Made by a program: the position numbers and the translations under genes. A stretch of DNA of 38,255 bases from positions 1-38,255 of the forward strand of contig JAKFUL010000007.1 of the NCBI GenBank assembly GCA_021732665.1, in the 5' to 3' direction. The notes beneath the pieces are model-generated. The model was not told the origin of the DNA and did not search any database. It saw only the letters and a program-made list of their open reading frames with translations. This stretch comes from Acetobacteraceae bacterium (GTDB lineage: Bacteria; Pseudomonadota; Alphaproteobacteria; Acetobacterales; Acetobacteraceae). Shown piece by piece: positions 1-7,657 of the stretch (position 1 is its first letter; each line of letters starts with the position of its first letter).

Positions 1-27
1 GCCACCCGCGCACCCCCTTCCCCCCGC

Positions 28-1314
28 TCATGCCACCTCCTCCACGCCGCACCAGTCGCTGATGAAGCTGGCCATGGTGAGTGTGGTCATTCGCAGGTGC
101 TCCAGGTTGGTGCGTTCGTCGAAGCCGTGGTTGTTTTCGCCTTTCGGGCCGTAGCACAGCGCCGGTATCCCGAAGTACAGGCCGTAGAAGCGTGTGTCGT
201 TCACTGCCGTGGTGATGCGGGCCGGCATCTCGGCACCGGTGGCGGCCTGGTGTGCGGCGGCCAGCACCGCTTCGGCCTCGCTGCCGGGCTCGAGCACGAA
301 GCCATCGGCCAGGAAGCCGTGCCAGGTCAGTTCCGGCGGATTGTTGGCCATGAAATTGTCGGCCCGCGCGGCGGCGGCCACGGCGGTCTCCACCGCCTTC
401 TGCACGGTCGCCACATCCTGTCCCGGCAGCAGGCCGATTCGGCAATCCACCTCGCACCAGGCGGGGGTGGAGCTGGCCCAGTCGCCGCCGCGGATGATGC
501 CGGGGTTGAATTTGATCGGGCTGTCCAGGTCTTTGTACCAGGGGTGGTCCGCCGCTGCCAGGTTCGCCTCCTCGGTGTGTCTGTAGAGTGCCTGAATGAG
601 TTGGTAGGCGCTCATGATCGCATTGGAGCCGGTCTGCGCCACCGCGACATGGACGGGCACGCCTGCCACGCGCAGGCGGAACCACAGCGTGCCGGTATGC
701 GCGCGGGTGATGGTGCCGCCGGTGGGTTCGGGGATCAGCACTGCGTCGGCCCGGTAGCCGCGCAGCAGGGTGGCAAGCGCGCCGTTGCCGGTGCTCTCCT
801 CCTCGGTGACGGTTTGCACATGGATATCGGCGCAGGGACGCAGGCCGGCGGTCTTCAGCGCGTCCATGGCGAAGAACATGGCCGAGACGCCGGCCTTCAT
901 GTCATTGGCCCCGCGGCCATAAAGCCAGCCATCATGGACATGCCCGGCATAGGGTGGGTGGGTCCACATCGCGGAGGGACCCTCCGGCACCACGTCGATA
1001 TGCCCCTGCATGATCAGGCTGCGGCCGCTCGGGCTTTCGGCCCGCAGGGTGCCGACGACCTGTATGGAACCGCTTGGGTCCACATCCACCATCGGGCTGG
1101 CCCTGGGGTGCTCTGTGAGTGGCACATCGGCTAGCGAGAAGCGGTCGACGCGCCAACCGCGGCCGGCCATCTGCCTGGCGAGCCAGTCCTGCAGCGGCGC
1201 CTCGTTGCCGCGCAGGCTGGGGAATTTCACGATGCTGGCGAGGAATTCCGTCTGGGCGGAGAAGTTGGCGGCGACGGCGTCGCGCAACCGGTCGAGAATG
1301 TCGGTCTGGGGCAT
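28..1314 (-). CDS. ArgE/DapE-type M20 family deacylase
   Basis: 428 aa zinc-dependent amidohydrolase of the M20 peptidase family (acetylornithine deacetylase / succinyl-diaminopimelate desuccinylase group). It would hydrolyse an N-acyl amino acid in the cytoplasm; the exact substrate cannot be told. Visible family motifs are MQGHIDVVPEG (first metal His-x-Asp), YGRGANDMKAG (bridging Asp) and TEEESTGNGA (catalytic and metal Glu pair). A dimerisation domain occupies the middle, and a final metal His is likely in NNHGFDERTN near the C-terminus. I start at the ATG at 1314 (protein begins MPQTDILDRL); the frame stays open about 520 bases further upstream, but that stretch is low-complexity Arg/Pro/Ser and overlaps the next gene. 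It lies downstream of the secreted-protein gene at 1397-2005 with 82 bases between. The substrate could be an N-acyl dipeptide or carbamoyl compound rather than acetylornithine. Confidence 0.9.
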   Translation of the reverse strand: MPQTDILDRLRDAVAANFSAQTEFLASIVKFPSLRGNEAPLQDWLARQMAGRGWRVDRFSLADVPLTEHPRASPMVDVDPSGSIQVVGTLRAESPSGRSLIMQGHIDVVPEGPSAMWTHPPYAGHVHDGWLYGRGANDMKAGVSAMFFAMDALKTAGLRPCADIHVQTVTEEESTGNGALATLLRGYRADAVLIPEPTGGTITRAHTGTLWFRLRVAGVPVHVAVAQTGSNAIMSAYQLIQALYRHTEEANLAAADHPWYKDLDSPIKFNPGIIRGGDWASSTPAWCEVDCRIGLLPGQDVATVQKAVETAVAAAARADNFMANNPPELTWHGFLADGFVLEPGSEAEAVLAAAHQAATGAEMPARITTAVNDTRFYGLYFGIPALCYGPKGENNHGFDERTNLEHLRMTTLTMASFISDWCGVEEVA

Positions 1315-1396
1315 GGCCGGAGCTTCGCAAGCACCGGCCTTCGCCGCAACCACCCAATGACGGCGCCGCGGCGTTTCACAGCGTGGTCCGCCGCGC

Positions 1397-2005
1397 TCAG
1401 CTGCGCGGCGCGGAGGCGGTACTTGTTCCCTGCGCCGCCGGGCGATTGGCCTGGGGTTGCGGCGGGCGATTGGCCTGGGGCTGTGCCGGGCGGGCCGCGG
1501 GCTGGGTGGCGCGCGGACCGGTTGCGCGGGGGGCGCCGCCGGCGGGGCAGATTGGCAGATCATAAACCTGGACGATCTGCCGCTGTTGCGACAGCTGGGC
1601 CAGTTGTTCGCGGGTGTTGACCGCGAGCGCCGCCGGGAAGAGCTGCGCCTGATTCGAGCAGAACAGCGAGCCCTGGCTGATGCCGACCTGGCTGTGGCTG
1701 TTGGCGGCGTTGGTGATGTAGGCGTCGATCTGACGCTGCCAGGCGCCGCCGGACACGCGGCGGAAGTGCCGCTGCACATCATTGTAAGCGCCGACCAGGA
1801 CGCCGCGGTTCTGCAACACGAAACGGTTGAAATCATCCTCGCGCGAGCAGGTCAGGGCGACGACCATCAGCTGGCTTTGCAGCGCACGAATTTCAAAGCC
1901 GGGCTTCTCCGACGGCTGGATGCAGCTGGCGAAGGCAGGGGTCGCGATGCTCGCGGCCACCAGGCCGGCGATGATGGTGCGGCAGGTCGAACGGAAGGGC
2001 GGCAT
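1397..2005 (-). CDS. Secreted hypothetical protein with Pro/Gln/Ala tail
   Basis: 202 aa protein I cannot assign to a family. The first 26 residues form a clear Sec signal peptide (RTIIAGLVAASIATPAFA, cleavage after AFA), so it should be periplasmic or exported. The mature part has four cysteines (CIQP, LTCSRED, LFCSN, LPICPAG), enough for two disulfides, and a mixed helical region between about residues 50 and 140. From about residue 158 the protein is a Pro/Gln/Ala/Arg tail containing the octapeptide PQPQANRP twice, encoded by a 24-base tandem repeat near 1440-1487. A GGAG lies about 11 bases before the ATG. The 133 bases upstream (2006-2138) are visibly richer in A+T than the surroundings and probably hold its promoter. 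Confidence 0.7.
   Translation of the reverse strand: MPPFRSTCRTIIAGLVAASIATPAFASCIQPSEKPGFEIRALQSQLMVVALTCSREDDFNRFVLQNRGVLVGAYNDVQRHFRRVSGGAWQRQIDAYITNAANSHSQVGISQGSLFCSNQAQLFPAALAVNTREQLAQLSQQRQIVQVYDLPICPAGGAPRATGPRATQPAARPAQPQANRPPQPQANRPAAQGTSTASAPRS
1440..1487. repeat. 24-bp tandem repeat inside secreted-protein gene
   Basis: The 17-mer GGGCGATTGGCCTGGGG occurs at 1440-1456 and again at 1464-1480, a period of 24 bases or eight codons. It encodes the repeated PQPQANRP unit in the C-terminal tail of the protein at 1397-2005. Two copies only; copy number may vary between strains. Confidence 0.7.
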
Positions 2006-2138
2006 GGGCGCCTAGTCTCCAAAAATGTGTGTCTCTCTTGCATGCCTTCTACAACCAGAATCGCGCCGCGCGAAGCCCTAAGAAAAATGAGTATTTTCAA
2101 ATGTTTCGGCGGTTACATCGTTGCGAGCCCGCAAGTTA
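2006..2138 (-). promoter_or_regulatory. A+T-richer intergenic region, likely promoter of the secreted protein
   Basis: This 133-base gap separates the COQ9 stop from the start of the secreted protein, both on the minus strand. It contains runs such as AAAAATGAGTATTTTC that stand out against the GC-rich background, which suits a promoter. I cannot point to a convincing -35/-10 pair, and I see no intrinsic terminator for COQ9. Confidence 0.35.
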
Positions 2139-2720
2139 TCATGCAGTCATGCGCGCAATGGCGCTTGACAGGCGGCCATGATCTGCCAGCCGCCGGTCGA
2201 GGAATTCCAGCGTGTTGGCCAGGCCGGGCGAGGGGTCGCGCAACCAAAAGGCCAGTGTGGCGCCGTAAATCGCGGCCAGGGTCGCGCGCCGAGTATACCA
2301 GGAAAAATCGGCCGAGTTGTCGCCCGCGGCGTACCACATGGCGCTGACCGTCTCTGCCGTCAGGCAGGTGGCCAGCCGCGCGTTCCAGGGCAGCGCCAGC
2401 AGGCCCAGCGCGTCGCGCAGCGCGGGCTTGTGCGGCATGGCCTGTTCAAGGCGGATTTCCATGACGCGGCGGATCCGCGCGGGCACCCGCAGGGCTGCGA
2501 TATCCTCGGCCCGCGCGGCCTCGCTCATTCGCCGGTCGGCCAGGCGCGACCATGCCGCGATGGCATCGCGCGGGCCGCGCGGGAAGGCACTTTCGGCAAG
2601 TGATGGATCGCTCGCTCCGCCGGCATGGGCTGCAGCGCCCGCGGCGCGGGCCAGGGCGAGGCGCGTCCAGCCCAGTTCTGGCACCAGCGGCAACAGGGCA
2701 TCGATGATGGCGTCGGTCAT
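2139..2720 (-). CDS. COQ9 family protein (ubiquinone biosynthesis)
   Basis: 193 aa protein of the COQ9 family, a lipid-binding factor with a TetR-like fold that assists the COQ7-type hydroxylation step in ubiquinone synthesis in mitochondria and alphaproteobacteria. Recognisable features are the N-terminal helix pattern MTDAIIDALLPLVPELGWTR, the stretch LADRRMSEAARAEDIAALRVPARIRRVMEIRLEQ, and the core WYAAGDNSADFSWYTRRATLAAIYGATLAFWLRD, of which DNSADFSWYTRR is the family's best-conserved segment. The start ATG overlaps the last four bases of def (ATGA), so the two are translationally coupled. COQ9 close to rpsU is a common alphaproteobacterial arrangement. It has no membrane segment of its own. 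Confidence 0.88.
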   Translation of the reverse strand: MTDAIIDALLPLVPELGWTRLALARAAGAAAHAGGASDPSLAESAFPRGPRDAIAAWSRLADRRMSEAARAEDIAALRVPARIRRVMEIRLEQAMPHKPALRDALGLLALPWNARLATCLTAETVSAMWYAAGDNSADFSWYTRRATLAAIYGATLAFWLRDPSPGLANTLEFLDRRLADHGRLSSAIARMTA

Positions 2721-3208
2721 TCCTGGCTCCTGGCCAATTCCTCGGTGAAGCCGAGGCGCGAGAGGTCGGTCATGCGCATCGGGTACAGCACGCCCTCCAG
2801 ATGGTCGTATTCATGCTGCATCACCCGCGCCGCCAGCCCCTCGGCCGTGCCGGCGATGGGTTCGCCCGCGGCGTCCAGGCCACGGAAGGCGATGCGGCTG
2901 GGCCGGCTCACCTCGCCCCGCAAGCCGGGGATGGACAGGCAGCCCTCGAAGCTCGCGGCCATGGGTCCATCCAGCGGCGTGATGTCCGGGTTGAAGATCG
3001 CCGCCACCGCATCGCCCACGCGCCAGATGAAAAGCCGGAGCGAGCGGTGGACCTGCGGCGCCGCCAGACCCAGCCCATTGGCATCCTCCAGCGTCTCCAC
3101 CATATCGGCGATGAGGCGCTGCATATCCGGCGCGGTGGGGTCCGAAACCGGTTCGGCCACGCGCAGCAGAACGGGGTGGCCCAGCCGGGCGATCTTCAGG
3201 ATGGCCAT
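2717..3208 (-). CDS. def: Peptide deformylase
   Basis: 163 aa metalloenzyme that removes the formyl group from the N-terminal methionine of new proteins. All three family motifs are present: GLGLAAPQ at residues 45-52, EGCLS at 88-92 with the metal-ligand Cys90, and HEYDH at 132-136 giving the two metal His and the catalytic Glu. I choose the ATG at 3208 because the protein then begins MAILKIARLGHPVL like other family members. Two further in-frame ATGs (3217 and 3238) are possible and no start has a clear Shine-Dalgarno site. It is divergent from rpsU across about 160 bases and overlaps COQ9 by four bases. The methionyl-tRNA formyltransferase gene that often accompanies def is not here, so this may be a second, non-operonic deformylase. 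Confidence 0.93.
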   Translation of the reverse strand: MAILKIARLGHPVLLRVAEPVSDPTAPDMQRLIADMVETLEDANGLGLAAPQVHRSLRLFIWRVGDAVAAIFNPDITPLDGPMAASFEGCLSIPGLRGEVSRPSRIAFRGLDAAGEPIAGTAEGLAARVMQHEYDHLEGVLYPMRMTDLSRLGFTEELARSQE

Positions 3209-3369
3209 GATTTGCATGTGGGGCGCCGCCCCCTGCATGAAAGGGCTTTCCCCGCGCGACGGAATTGGCTAAAGACTGACGACTTGGCGACGCGGCCGGA
3301 TTCTCCGGCTCGCGGCGCTCTTCGTCTTTTCCACTTTCCACCGCTTTTTGTCATTGGAGTGATCTCTGC
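3209..3369. promoter_or_regulatory. Divergent def / rpsU control region
   Basis: The 161-base region between def and rpsU must carry both promoters. Two dyads are visible: GGGGCG-C-CGCCCC at 3220-3232, inside the possible def leader, and GCCGGA-TTC-TCCGGC at 3295-3309, in the rpsU leader. After the second hairpin comes a pyrimidine-rich tract (about 3311-3350), then GGAG at 3356-3359 before the rpsU start. I could not place sigma-70 boxes with confidence. Confidence 0.4.
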
Positions 3370-3573
3370 GTGCAAGTCGTCGTTCGGGACAACAATGTTG
3401 ATCAGGCGCTCAAGGCGCTCAAGAAGAAGCTGCAGCGCGAGGGCGTGTTCCGCGAGATGAAGCTCCGTCGTCACTACGAGAAGCCGACCGAGCGCCGCGC
3501 GCGTGAGGCTGCCGAGGCCGTCCGTCGCGCCCGAAAGGTGGAGCGCAAGCGCCTGGAGCGCGAAGGCTTCTGA
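3370..3573 (+). CDS. rpsU: 30S ribosomal protein S21
   Basis: 67 aa basic ribosomal protein bS21, which sits on the small-subunit platform near the anti-Shine-Dalgarno end of 16S rRNA. The sequence [20 protein letters not shown] with the following [20 protein letters not shown] is typical and full length. The start codon is GTG at 3370, with GGAG at 3356-3359 ten bases upstream. Its 3' end probably overlaps the next gene: the bases CTGA at 3570-3573 hold both the rpsU stop (TGA) and a candidate CTG start for the following secreted protein. It is divergent from def. Confidence 0.96.
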   Translation: MQVVVRDNNVDQALKALKKKLQREGVFREMKLRRHYEKPTERRAREAAEAVRRARKVERKRLEREGF

Positions 3574-4499
3574 TCCTCCGCGGGCCGCGCGCGGCCTGGG
3601 TTGCCCAGATCTGGGGTGGTGGCCTTGCGGCTGCCGCCCTTTTTTGCTTGCCCGTGCTGGCGCAAGGCTGGCAGGGCGCCTTGCCTTTCGTGGTCCAATC
3701 CATCTGCACGGAACCCACGGCCTTGCCATTCGAGGCAGGCTGCGGCGCGCGGCGGCCCGCCTTGGCCGCGGCCTCCCTGCCCTGGCGGAAATTCGACTGG
3801 TCGGGCACGCAGGCCTCGGATGCGGTCCTGGCGGCCCGGCGCGGGCAGCCGGTGGCGCGGCAGAACTTCGATTTCGGCGATGGCCCGCGGCGCTTCGGGG
3901 TGCTGGACAACCAACCCGGCCGCTCCGGCGATGGCGGCGACCTGATCGGCCAACGCGGCGCCGACACCGCCATCATGATGACCGAGGATGGCACAGGCGG
4001 CGTGCAATGGTTTCAGGGCCCGGGCTGCGAGGAGGAGCCGGAAGGCGGGTTGGGCGGCTGGCTGCTGTTCGACGACCAGGCCGGGCCACAATGGCGCGCG
4101 CGGGTGGCCAGGCTGCGCATCACCCGCGCCTCGGCGCGATGCCCACTCCGCTATGTGCCGGCCTATACGCGCTGGCGGCGGCTGGCGATCGTCTATCCCT
4201 GGTGGGACGGCGACCGGGCGGGCGCGCCCTTCACGGCCGAGAGCATCATCTCCGAACATTACGATGGCTGGGACATCGTCCGTGCCCGCCATCTCGAACG
4301 CTTCTGGTTCGCCCGCGACCTGGGCAAGCTGCGCTGGGAGCGCTGGGAGCGCGGCGCGGGCGAGACCAGCCTGCCCGCATGCCCCGCCATCACCGGCGCG
4401 GACGCCCCGGGGCCGGATTGGCGCCTGGCCGATTGCCGGTTCTGGACGCGCTTCCGGCGGGGCGATCAGGCCATTCCGCCCTGGCCCGCCGCGGAGTGA
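3570..4499 (+). CDS. Secreted hypothetical protein, candidate CTG start coupled to rpsU
   Basis: Unassigned protein, 309 aa if it starts at the CTG at 3570. The first standard start in frame is TTG at 3648 (283 aa), but that cuts through an obvious signal peptide. Reading from 3570 gives [13 protein letters not shown], then [16 protein letters not shown], a basic n-region, hydrophobic core and VLA cleavage site. There is no ATG, GTG or TTG in frame between the rpsU coding end and 3648. GGAG at 3555-3558 lies eleven bases before the CTG. The mature part is rich in Trp, Arg, Gly and Asp, with about six cysteines (SICTE, EAGCGAR, GPGCEEE, SARCPLR, LPACP, ADCRFW) suggesting disulfides. A one-base error near 3600-3640 could also explain the missing start. 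It ends base-to-base against the convergent alcohol dehydrogenase. Confidence 0.6.
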   Translation: MILRGPRAAWVAQIWGGGLAAAALFCLPVLAQGWQGALPFVVQSICTEPTALPFEAGCGARRPALAAASLPWRKFDWSGTQASDAVLAARRGQPVARQNFDFGDGPRRFGVLDNQPGRSGDGGDLIGQRGADTAIMMTEDGTGGVQWFQGPGCEEEPEGGLGGWLLFDDQAGPQWRARVARLRITRASARCPLRYVPAYTRWRRLAIVYPWWDGDRAGAPFTAESIISEHYDGWDIVRARHLERFWFARDLGKLRWERWERGAGETSLPACPAITGADAPGPDWRLADCRFWTRFRRGDQAIPPWPAAE

Positions 4500-5657
4500 T
4501 CACCAGGCTTCCTGGTAGAGCGCGATGATCTCATCGGCATTCGGCACGGCCGGGTTGTTGGCCGGGCTGCCGCTGGCCAACGCCTGGGCGGCCATGATGG
4601 GCAGCAGCGCGTTCCAGCGGTCGGGGTCGATGCCATAGGCGCTGGGACGCGGCACTTTCAGCTCGGCGTTGAGCGCGTTCAGCTCCTCCAGCAGCTTGGC
4701 GCCGGCGACCTGGTCGGCGTCGCCCTCCTTCGCCACACCCATGCAGCGCGCGGCCTGGGCATAGCGTGGGAGCGCGGCGGAGAGACCGAATCGCGTCACC
4801 GCCGGCAGCAGCATGGCGTTGGAAAGCCCGTGCGGGACGTGGAAATGCGCGCCGATCGGGCGTGACATGCCGTGCACCAGCGCGACCGAAGCGTTGCTGA
4901 AGGCCAACCCCGCCAGCGTGGCGCCCAACATCATCGCCTCGCGTGCCAGCGGGTTGCCCGGCTGGTTGTAGACAATGCGCAGGTTCGGCCCAATCAGCCG
5001 CATTGCACGTTCGCCATACATGTCGGAGACAGGCGTGGCGCGCTTGGAGACATAGGCCTCCAGCGCATGCGAAAAACTGTCGATGGCGGTGTCGGCGGTG
5101 GTGCGGGGCGGCACGGTCAGCGTCAGTTCGTAGTCGACGATGGCGGCGAGAGGGAGCGCGCCCAGGCCGGCGATGAGCATCTTCTCGTCATTGGCCGTGT
5201 CGGTGATGACGGTGAAGCGCGTGGCCTCGCTGCCCGTGCCGGCGGTGGTGGGGATGCAGATGACCGGGCAGGCCGCGCGGTCGGCGGCGTGCGGGGCCTT
5301 CTGGGTGCGGATATGGCCACCCACGGCGGCCAGGATGGCGATGGCCTTGGCGGTGTCCATCGGGCTGCCGCCGCCGAAGCCGATGATGCAGTCGTAACCG
5401 CCGGCGGCGAAGAAGGCGGTGCCGGCCTCCACCACCGTATCGGTCGGGTCGGGCACCGTGTCGGCGAAGACGGCCGGGGTCAGGCCCGCCGCAAGCAAGG
5501 GTGCCAGCGCCTTCGCCACCGTGCCGGAGGAGACCATCCAGGGGTCGGTCACCACCAGCGGGCGGGAGAGCCCGTGGCTGGCAAGCACCTCGGCCACACG
5601 GCCGACCGTGCCGCCGCCGACCAGGATGGTGCGGGGCGCGAAGATATTCAGAAGCAT
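4500..5657 (-). CDS. Iron-containing (group III) alcohol dehydrogenase
   Basis: 385 aa NAD(P)-dependent dehydrogenase of the Fe-ADH superfamily, oxidising an alcohol to an aldehyde or reducing in the opposite direction. The Rossmann-like N-terminal half has GGGSPMDTAKA (cofactor binding) and PTTAGTGSEAT. The metal-binding half has DSFSHALEAYVS and HGMSRPIGAHFHVPHGLSNAMLLP, which supply the His ligands; the Asp ligand is expected near DTAID. Length fits the family. It is the last gene of the long minus-strand operon, ten bases after the DppF-like ATPase, whose stop codon forms part of its Shine-Dalgarno site (TGAGGA). The substrate is presumably a product of the compounds imported by this operon. 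The NAD versus NADP preference cannot be read. Confidence 0.92.
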   Translation of the reverse strand: MLLNIFAPRTILVGGGTVGRVAEVLASHGLSRPLVVTDPWMVSSGTVAKALAPLLAAGLTPAVFADTVPDPTDTVVEAGTAFFAAGGYDCIIGFGGGSPMDTAKAIAILAAVGGHIRTQKAPHAADRAACPVICIPTTAGTGSEATRFTVITDTANDEKMLIAGLGALPLAAIVDYELTLTVPPRTTADTAIDSFSHALEAYVSKRATPVSDMYGERAMRLIGPNLRIVYNQPGNPLAREAMMLGATLAGLAFSNASVALVHGMSRPIGAHFHVPHGLSNAMLLPAVTRFGLSAALPRYAQAARCMGVAKEGDADQVAGAKLLEELNALNAELKVPRPSAYGIDPDRWNALLPIMAAQALASGSPANNPAVPNADEIIALYQEAW

Positions 5658-5667
5658 GGGCGTGTCC

Positions 5668-6687
5668 TCAGTTTCTTTGCCCGGCGGCCTGCGCGTAGCG
5701 AGCCAGCCTTCTTGTCGCAGTTTCGCTCAAACCGCCGGCATAGGCCATGTCCAGCGGTGGCAATTCCGCGGTGTGGTGGCAGGCCACGCCATCCACCAGG
5801 GCGGGTTCCTCGCGCCGGCACAATTCGGTCGCGAAGGCGCAGCGGGTGTGGAAGCGGCAGCCCGGCGGCGGGTTGAGCGGGCTGGGCAGGTCGCCACCCA
5901 GCGGTTTCACGCGGCCGCGCAGGGCGGGGTCGGGGTGCGGAATCGCCGCCAGCAGCGCGCGGGTATAGGGGTGGCGGGGATTGGCGAAAAGCGTCCGCTT
6001 CTCGGCCAGCTCGACGATTTTTCCAAGGTACATCACGGCCACACGGTCGGCCATGTGTTTCACCACGCCCAGGTCATGCGCGATGAACAGGTAGGACAGG
6101 CCGAATCTTTGTTGCAGATCCTTCAGCAGATTGACCACCTGGGCCTGGATGGAGACATCGAGCGCCGAGACCGGTTCGTCGCACACCACGAGGTCGGGCT
6201 GCACGGCGAGCGCGCGGGCAATGCCGATGCGTTGGCGCTGGCCGCCCGAGAATTCATGCGGGTAGCGCTGGGCGTGGAAGGGTGCCAGGCCGACGAGCGC
6301 AAGCAATTCCTGCACCCGCGCGCGCTGTTCGGCCGCGCTGCCAAGTCCATGCACCCGCATCGGCTCCTGGATGGTGTCGCCCACGCGCAGCCTGGGGTTG
6401 AGGCTGGCATAGGGGTCCTGGAAGACGATCTGGGCGCGGCGGCGGAAGGGTTTCAGGCGGTTGGGCGGCAGGGTGGTGATGTCCTCGCCGTCGAAGGCCA
6501 CCTGCCCCGCGCTGGGTTCGATCAGGCGCAGCACCAGCCGCGCGGTGGTGGATTTGCCGCAGCCGCTTTCGCCGACCAGCGCCAGCGTTTCGCCGCGCGC
6601 CAGGGTGAAGGAGACGCCGTCCACGGCGCGCACCAGGCCGCCGGGGGCGGCGAAATGCTTGGCCAGGTTTTCGGCGCGAAGGATCAC
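5668..6687 (-). CDS. Dipeptide/oligopeptide-type ABC transporter ATPase (DppF-like)
   Basis: 339 aa ATP-binding subunit powering uptake of small peptides or peptide-like solutes at the inner membrane. It shows Walker [10 protein letters not shown], signature [15 protein letters not shown], Walker [13 protein letters not shown] and the H-loop in FIAHDLG. The C-terminal oligopeptide-permease cysteine region is present ([18 protein letters not shown]), which in relatives can hold an Fe-S cluster. The start is GTG at 6687, overlapping the stop of the preceding DppD-like gene as GTGA; the 31 codons upstream in frame are Arg/Pro noise. It pairs with the ATPase at 6684-7646 and presumably with the permeases at 10807-12590, although a hydrolase gene and a hairpin element intervene. 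Confidence 0.93.
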   Translation of the reverse strand: MILRAENLAKHFAAPGGLVRAVDGVSFTLARGETLALVGESGCGKSTTARLVLRLIEPSAGQVAFDGEDITTLPPNRLKPFRRRAQIVFQDPYASLNPRLRVGDTIQEPMRVHGLGSAAEQRARVQELLALVGLAPFHAQRYPHEFSGGQRQRIGIARALAVQPDLVVCDEPVSALDVSIQAQVVNLLKDLQQRFGLSYLFIAHDLGVVKHMADRVAVMYLGKIVELAEKRTLFANPRHPYTRALLAAIPHPDPALRGRVKPLGGDLPSPLNPPPGCRFHTRCAFATELCRREEPALVDGVACHHTAELPPLDMAYAGGLSETATRRLARYAQAAGQRN

Positions 6688-7646
6688 AGGGGCGCCCTCA
6701 GGCAGGCGGCCTGGTGGCCGGGGGCAAGGTCGCGCAGCGGCGGCGGGGCGGCGTCGCAGGCGGCTTCGGCGAAGGGGCAACGCGGCGCGAAACGGCAGCC
6801 CGGCGGCCAGGCGAAGGGCGGCGGAACCGAGCCTTCAATCGCCGTCAGCCGCTCGCGGTCAAGATCGAGGCGAGGGATCGAGCCAAGCAGGCCCAGCGTA
6901 TAGGGGTGCTGCGGGTCCTCGAAAAGCTCGCGGGCAGAGGCGCGCTCCACCACCCTTCCGGCATACATCACCGCCACGTCATCGGCCATTTCGGCGATGA
7001 CGCCGAGGTCGTGGGTGATGAGGATGATGCCCATGCCGGTCTCGGCCTGGAGGTCGCGCAGCAGGTCGAGGATTTGCGCCTGTACCGTGACGTCGAGCGC
7101 GGTGGTGGGTTCGTCGGCGATCAGCAGTTTGGGGCGGCCGGCCAGCGCCATGGCGATCATGACGCGCTGGCGCATGCCGCCCGAAAGCTGGTGCGGGAAT
7201 TTGTCGAAGCTCTTGCTCGGGTCGGGGATCCGCACACGTTCCAGGGCGGCGATGGCGTCGCGCTTCAGCGAGGAATCGCTGCTGGTCGTGTCGTGGGCGC
7301 GCAGCGCCTCGGTGATCTGGAAGCCGACGCTGTGGACGGGGTTGAGCGAGGTCATCGGCTCCTGAAAGATCATGGCGATGTCGCGGCCGCGGAGCGCGCG
7401 CATTTCGCGGCCGGAGAGGCCGAGCAGGTCGCGCCCTTCCAGCATGACACGGCCGCCGACCACGCGGCCGGGATGGGCCAGGAGCCGCATCACCGAGAGC
7501 GAGAGCACGGATTTGCCGCAGCCGCTTTCGCCGACGATGCCCAGCGTGCGGCCGGGCTGGACGGTCAACGAGACGCCATCCACGGCGCGGACCTCACCGC
7601 TGGAGGTGCGGAAGGAGGTGGCTAGGTTTTCTAGTTCTAAAAGCAT
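6684..7646 (-). CDS. Dipeptide/oligopeptide-type ABC transporter ATPase (DppD-like)
   Basis: 320 aa ATP-binding subunit. Walker [19 protein letters not shown], signature [15 protein letters not shown], Walker [14 protein letters not shown]-loop ILITHDLG and the C-terminal [18 protein letters not shown] are all present. I use the ATG at 7646; a TTG two codons earlier (7652) is possible. No Shine-Dalgarno sequence is visible: the ATG lies about 11 bases after a C-rich hairpin arm of the 7658-7773 repeat. The first codons (CTT TTA GAA CTA GAA AAC CTA) are strikingly A+T-rich with TTA and CTA, unlike the rest of the gene. That may keep the start unstructured or may be a footprint of the repeat's insertion. 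It overlaps the DppF-like gene by four bases. Confidence 0.93.
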   Translation of the reverse strand: MLLELENLATSFRTSSGEVRAVDGVSLTVQPGRTLGIVGESGCGKSVLSLSVMRLLAHPGRVVGGRVMLEGRDLLGLSGREMRALRGRDIAMIFQEPMTSLNPVHSVGFQITEALRAHDTTSSDSSLKRDAIAALERVRIPDPSKSFDKFPHQLSGGMRQRVMIAMALAGRPKLLIADEPTTALDVTVQAQILDLLRDLQAETGMGIILITHDLGVIAEMADDVAVMYAGRVVERASARELFEDPQHPYTLGLLGSIPRLDLDRERLTAIEGSVPPPFAWPPGCRFAPRCPFAEAACDAAPPPLRDLAPGHQAACLRAPL

Positions 7647-7657
7647 AGGCAAGAATT

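Noticed and set aside
1315..1836. Long N-terminal extension of the M20 deacylase frame
   Set aside because: The extra 174 residues are Arg/Pro/Ser low complexity, overlap the secreted-protein gene on the same strand and lack family similarity; the frame is open only because of GC bias.
3220..3232. GGGGCG-C-CGCCCC palindrome as a terminator or operator
   Set aside because: Very short GC dyads are frequent by chance in this genome and it has no T-tract; kept only as a note within the def/rpsU region.
3601..3945. Alternative frame after rpsU starting at TTG 3601
   Set aside because: It has no signal peptide or family pattern and stops inside the longer frame, which has a convincing signal peptide and mature sequence.
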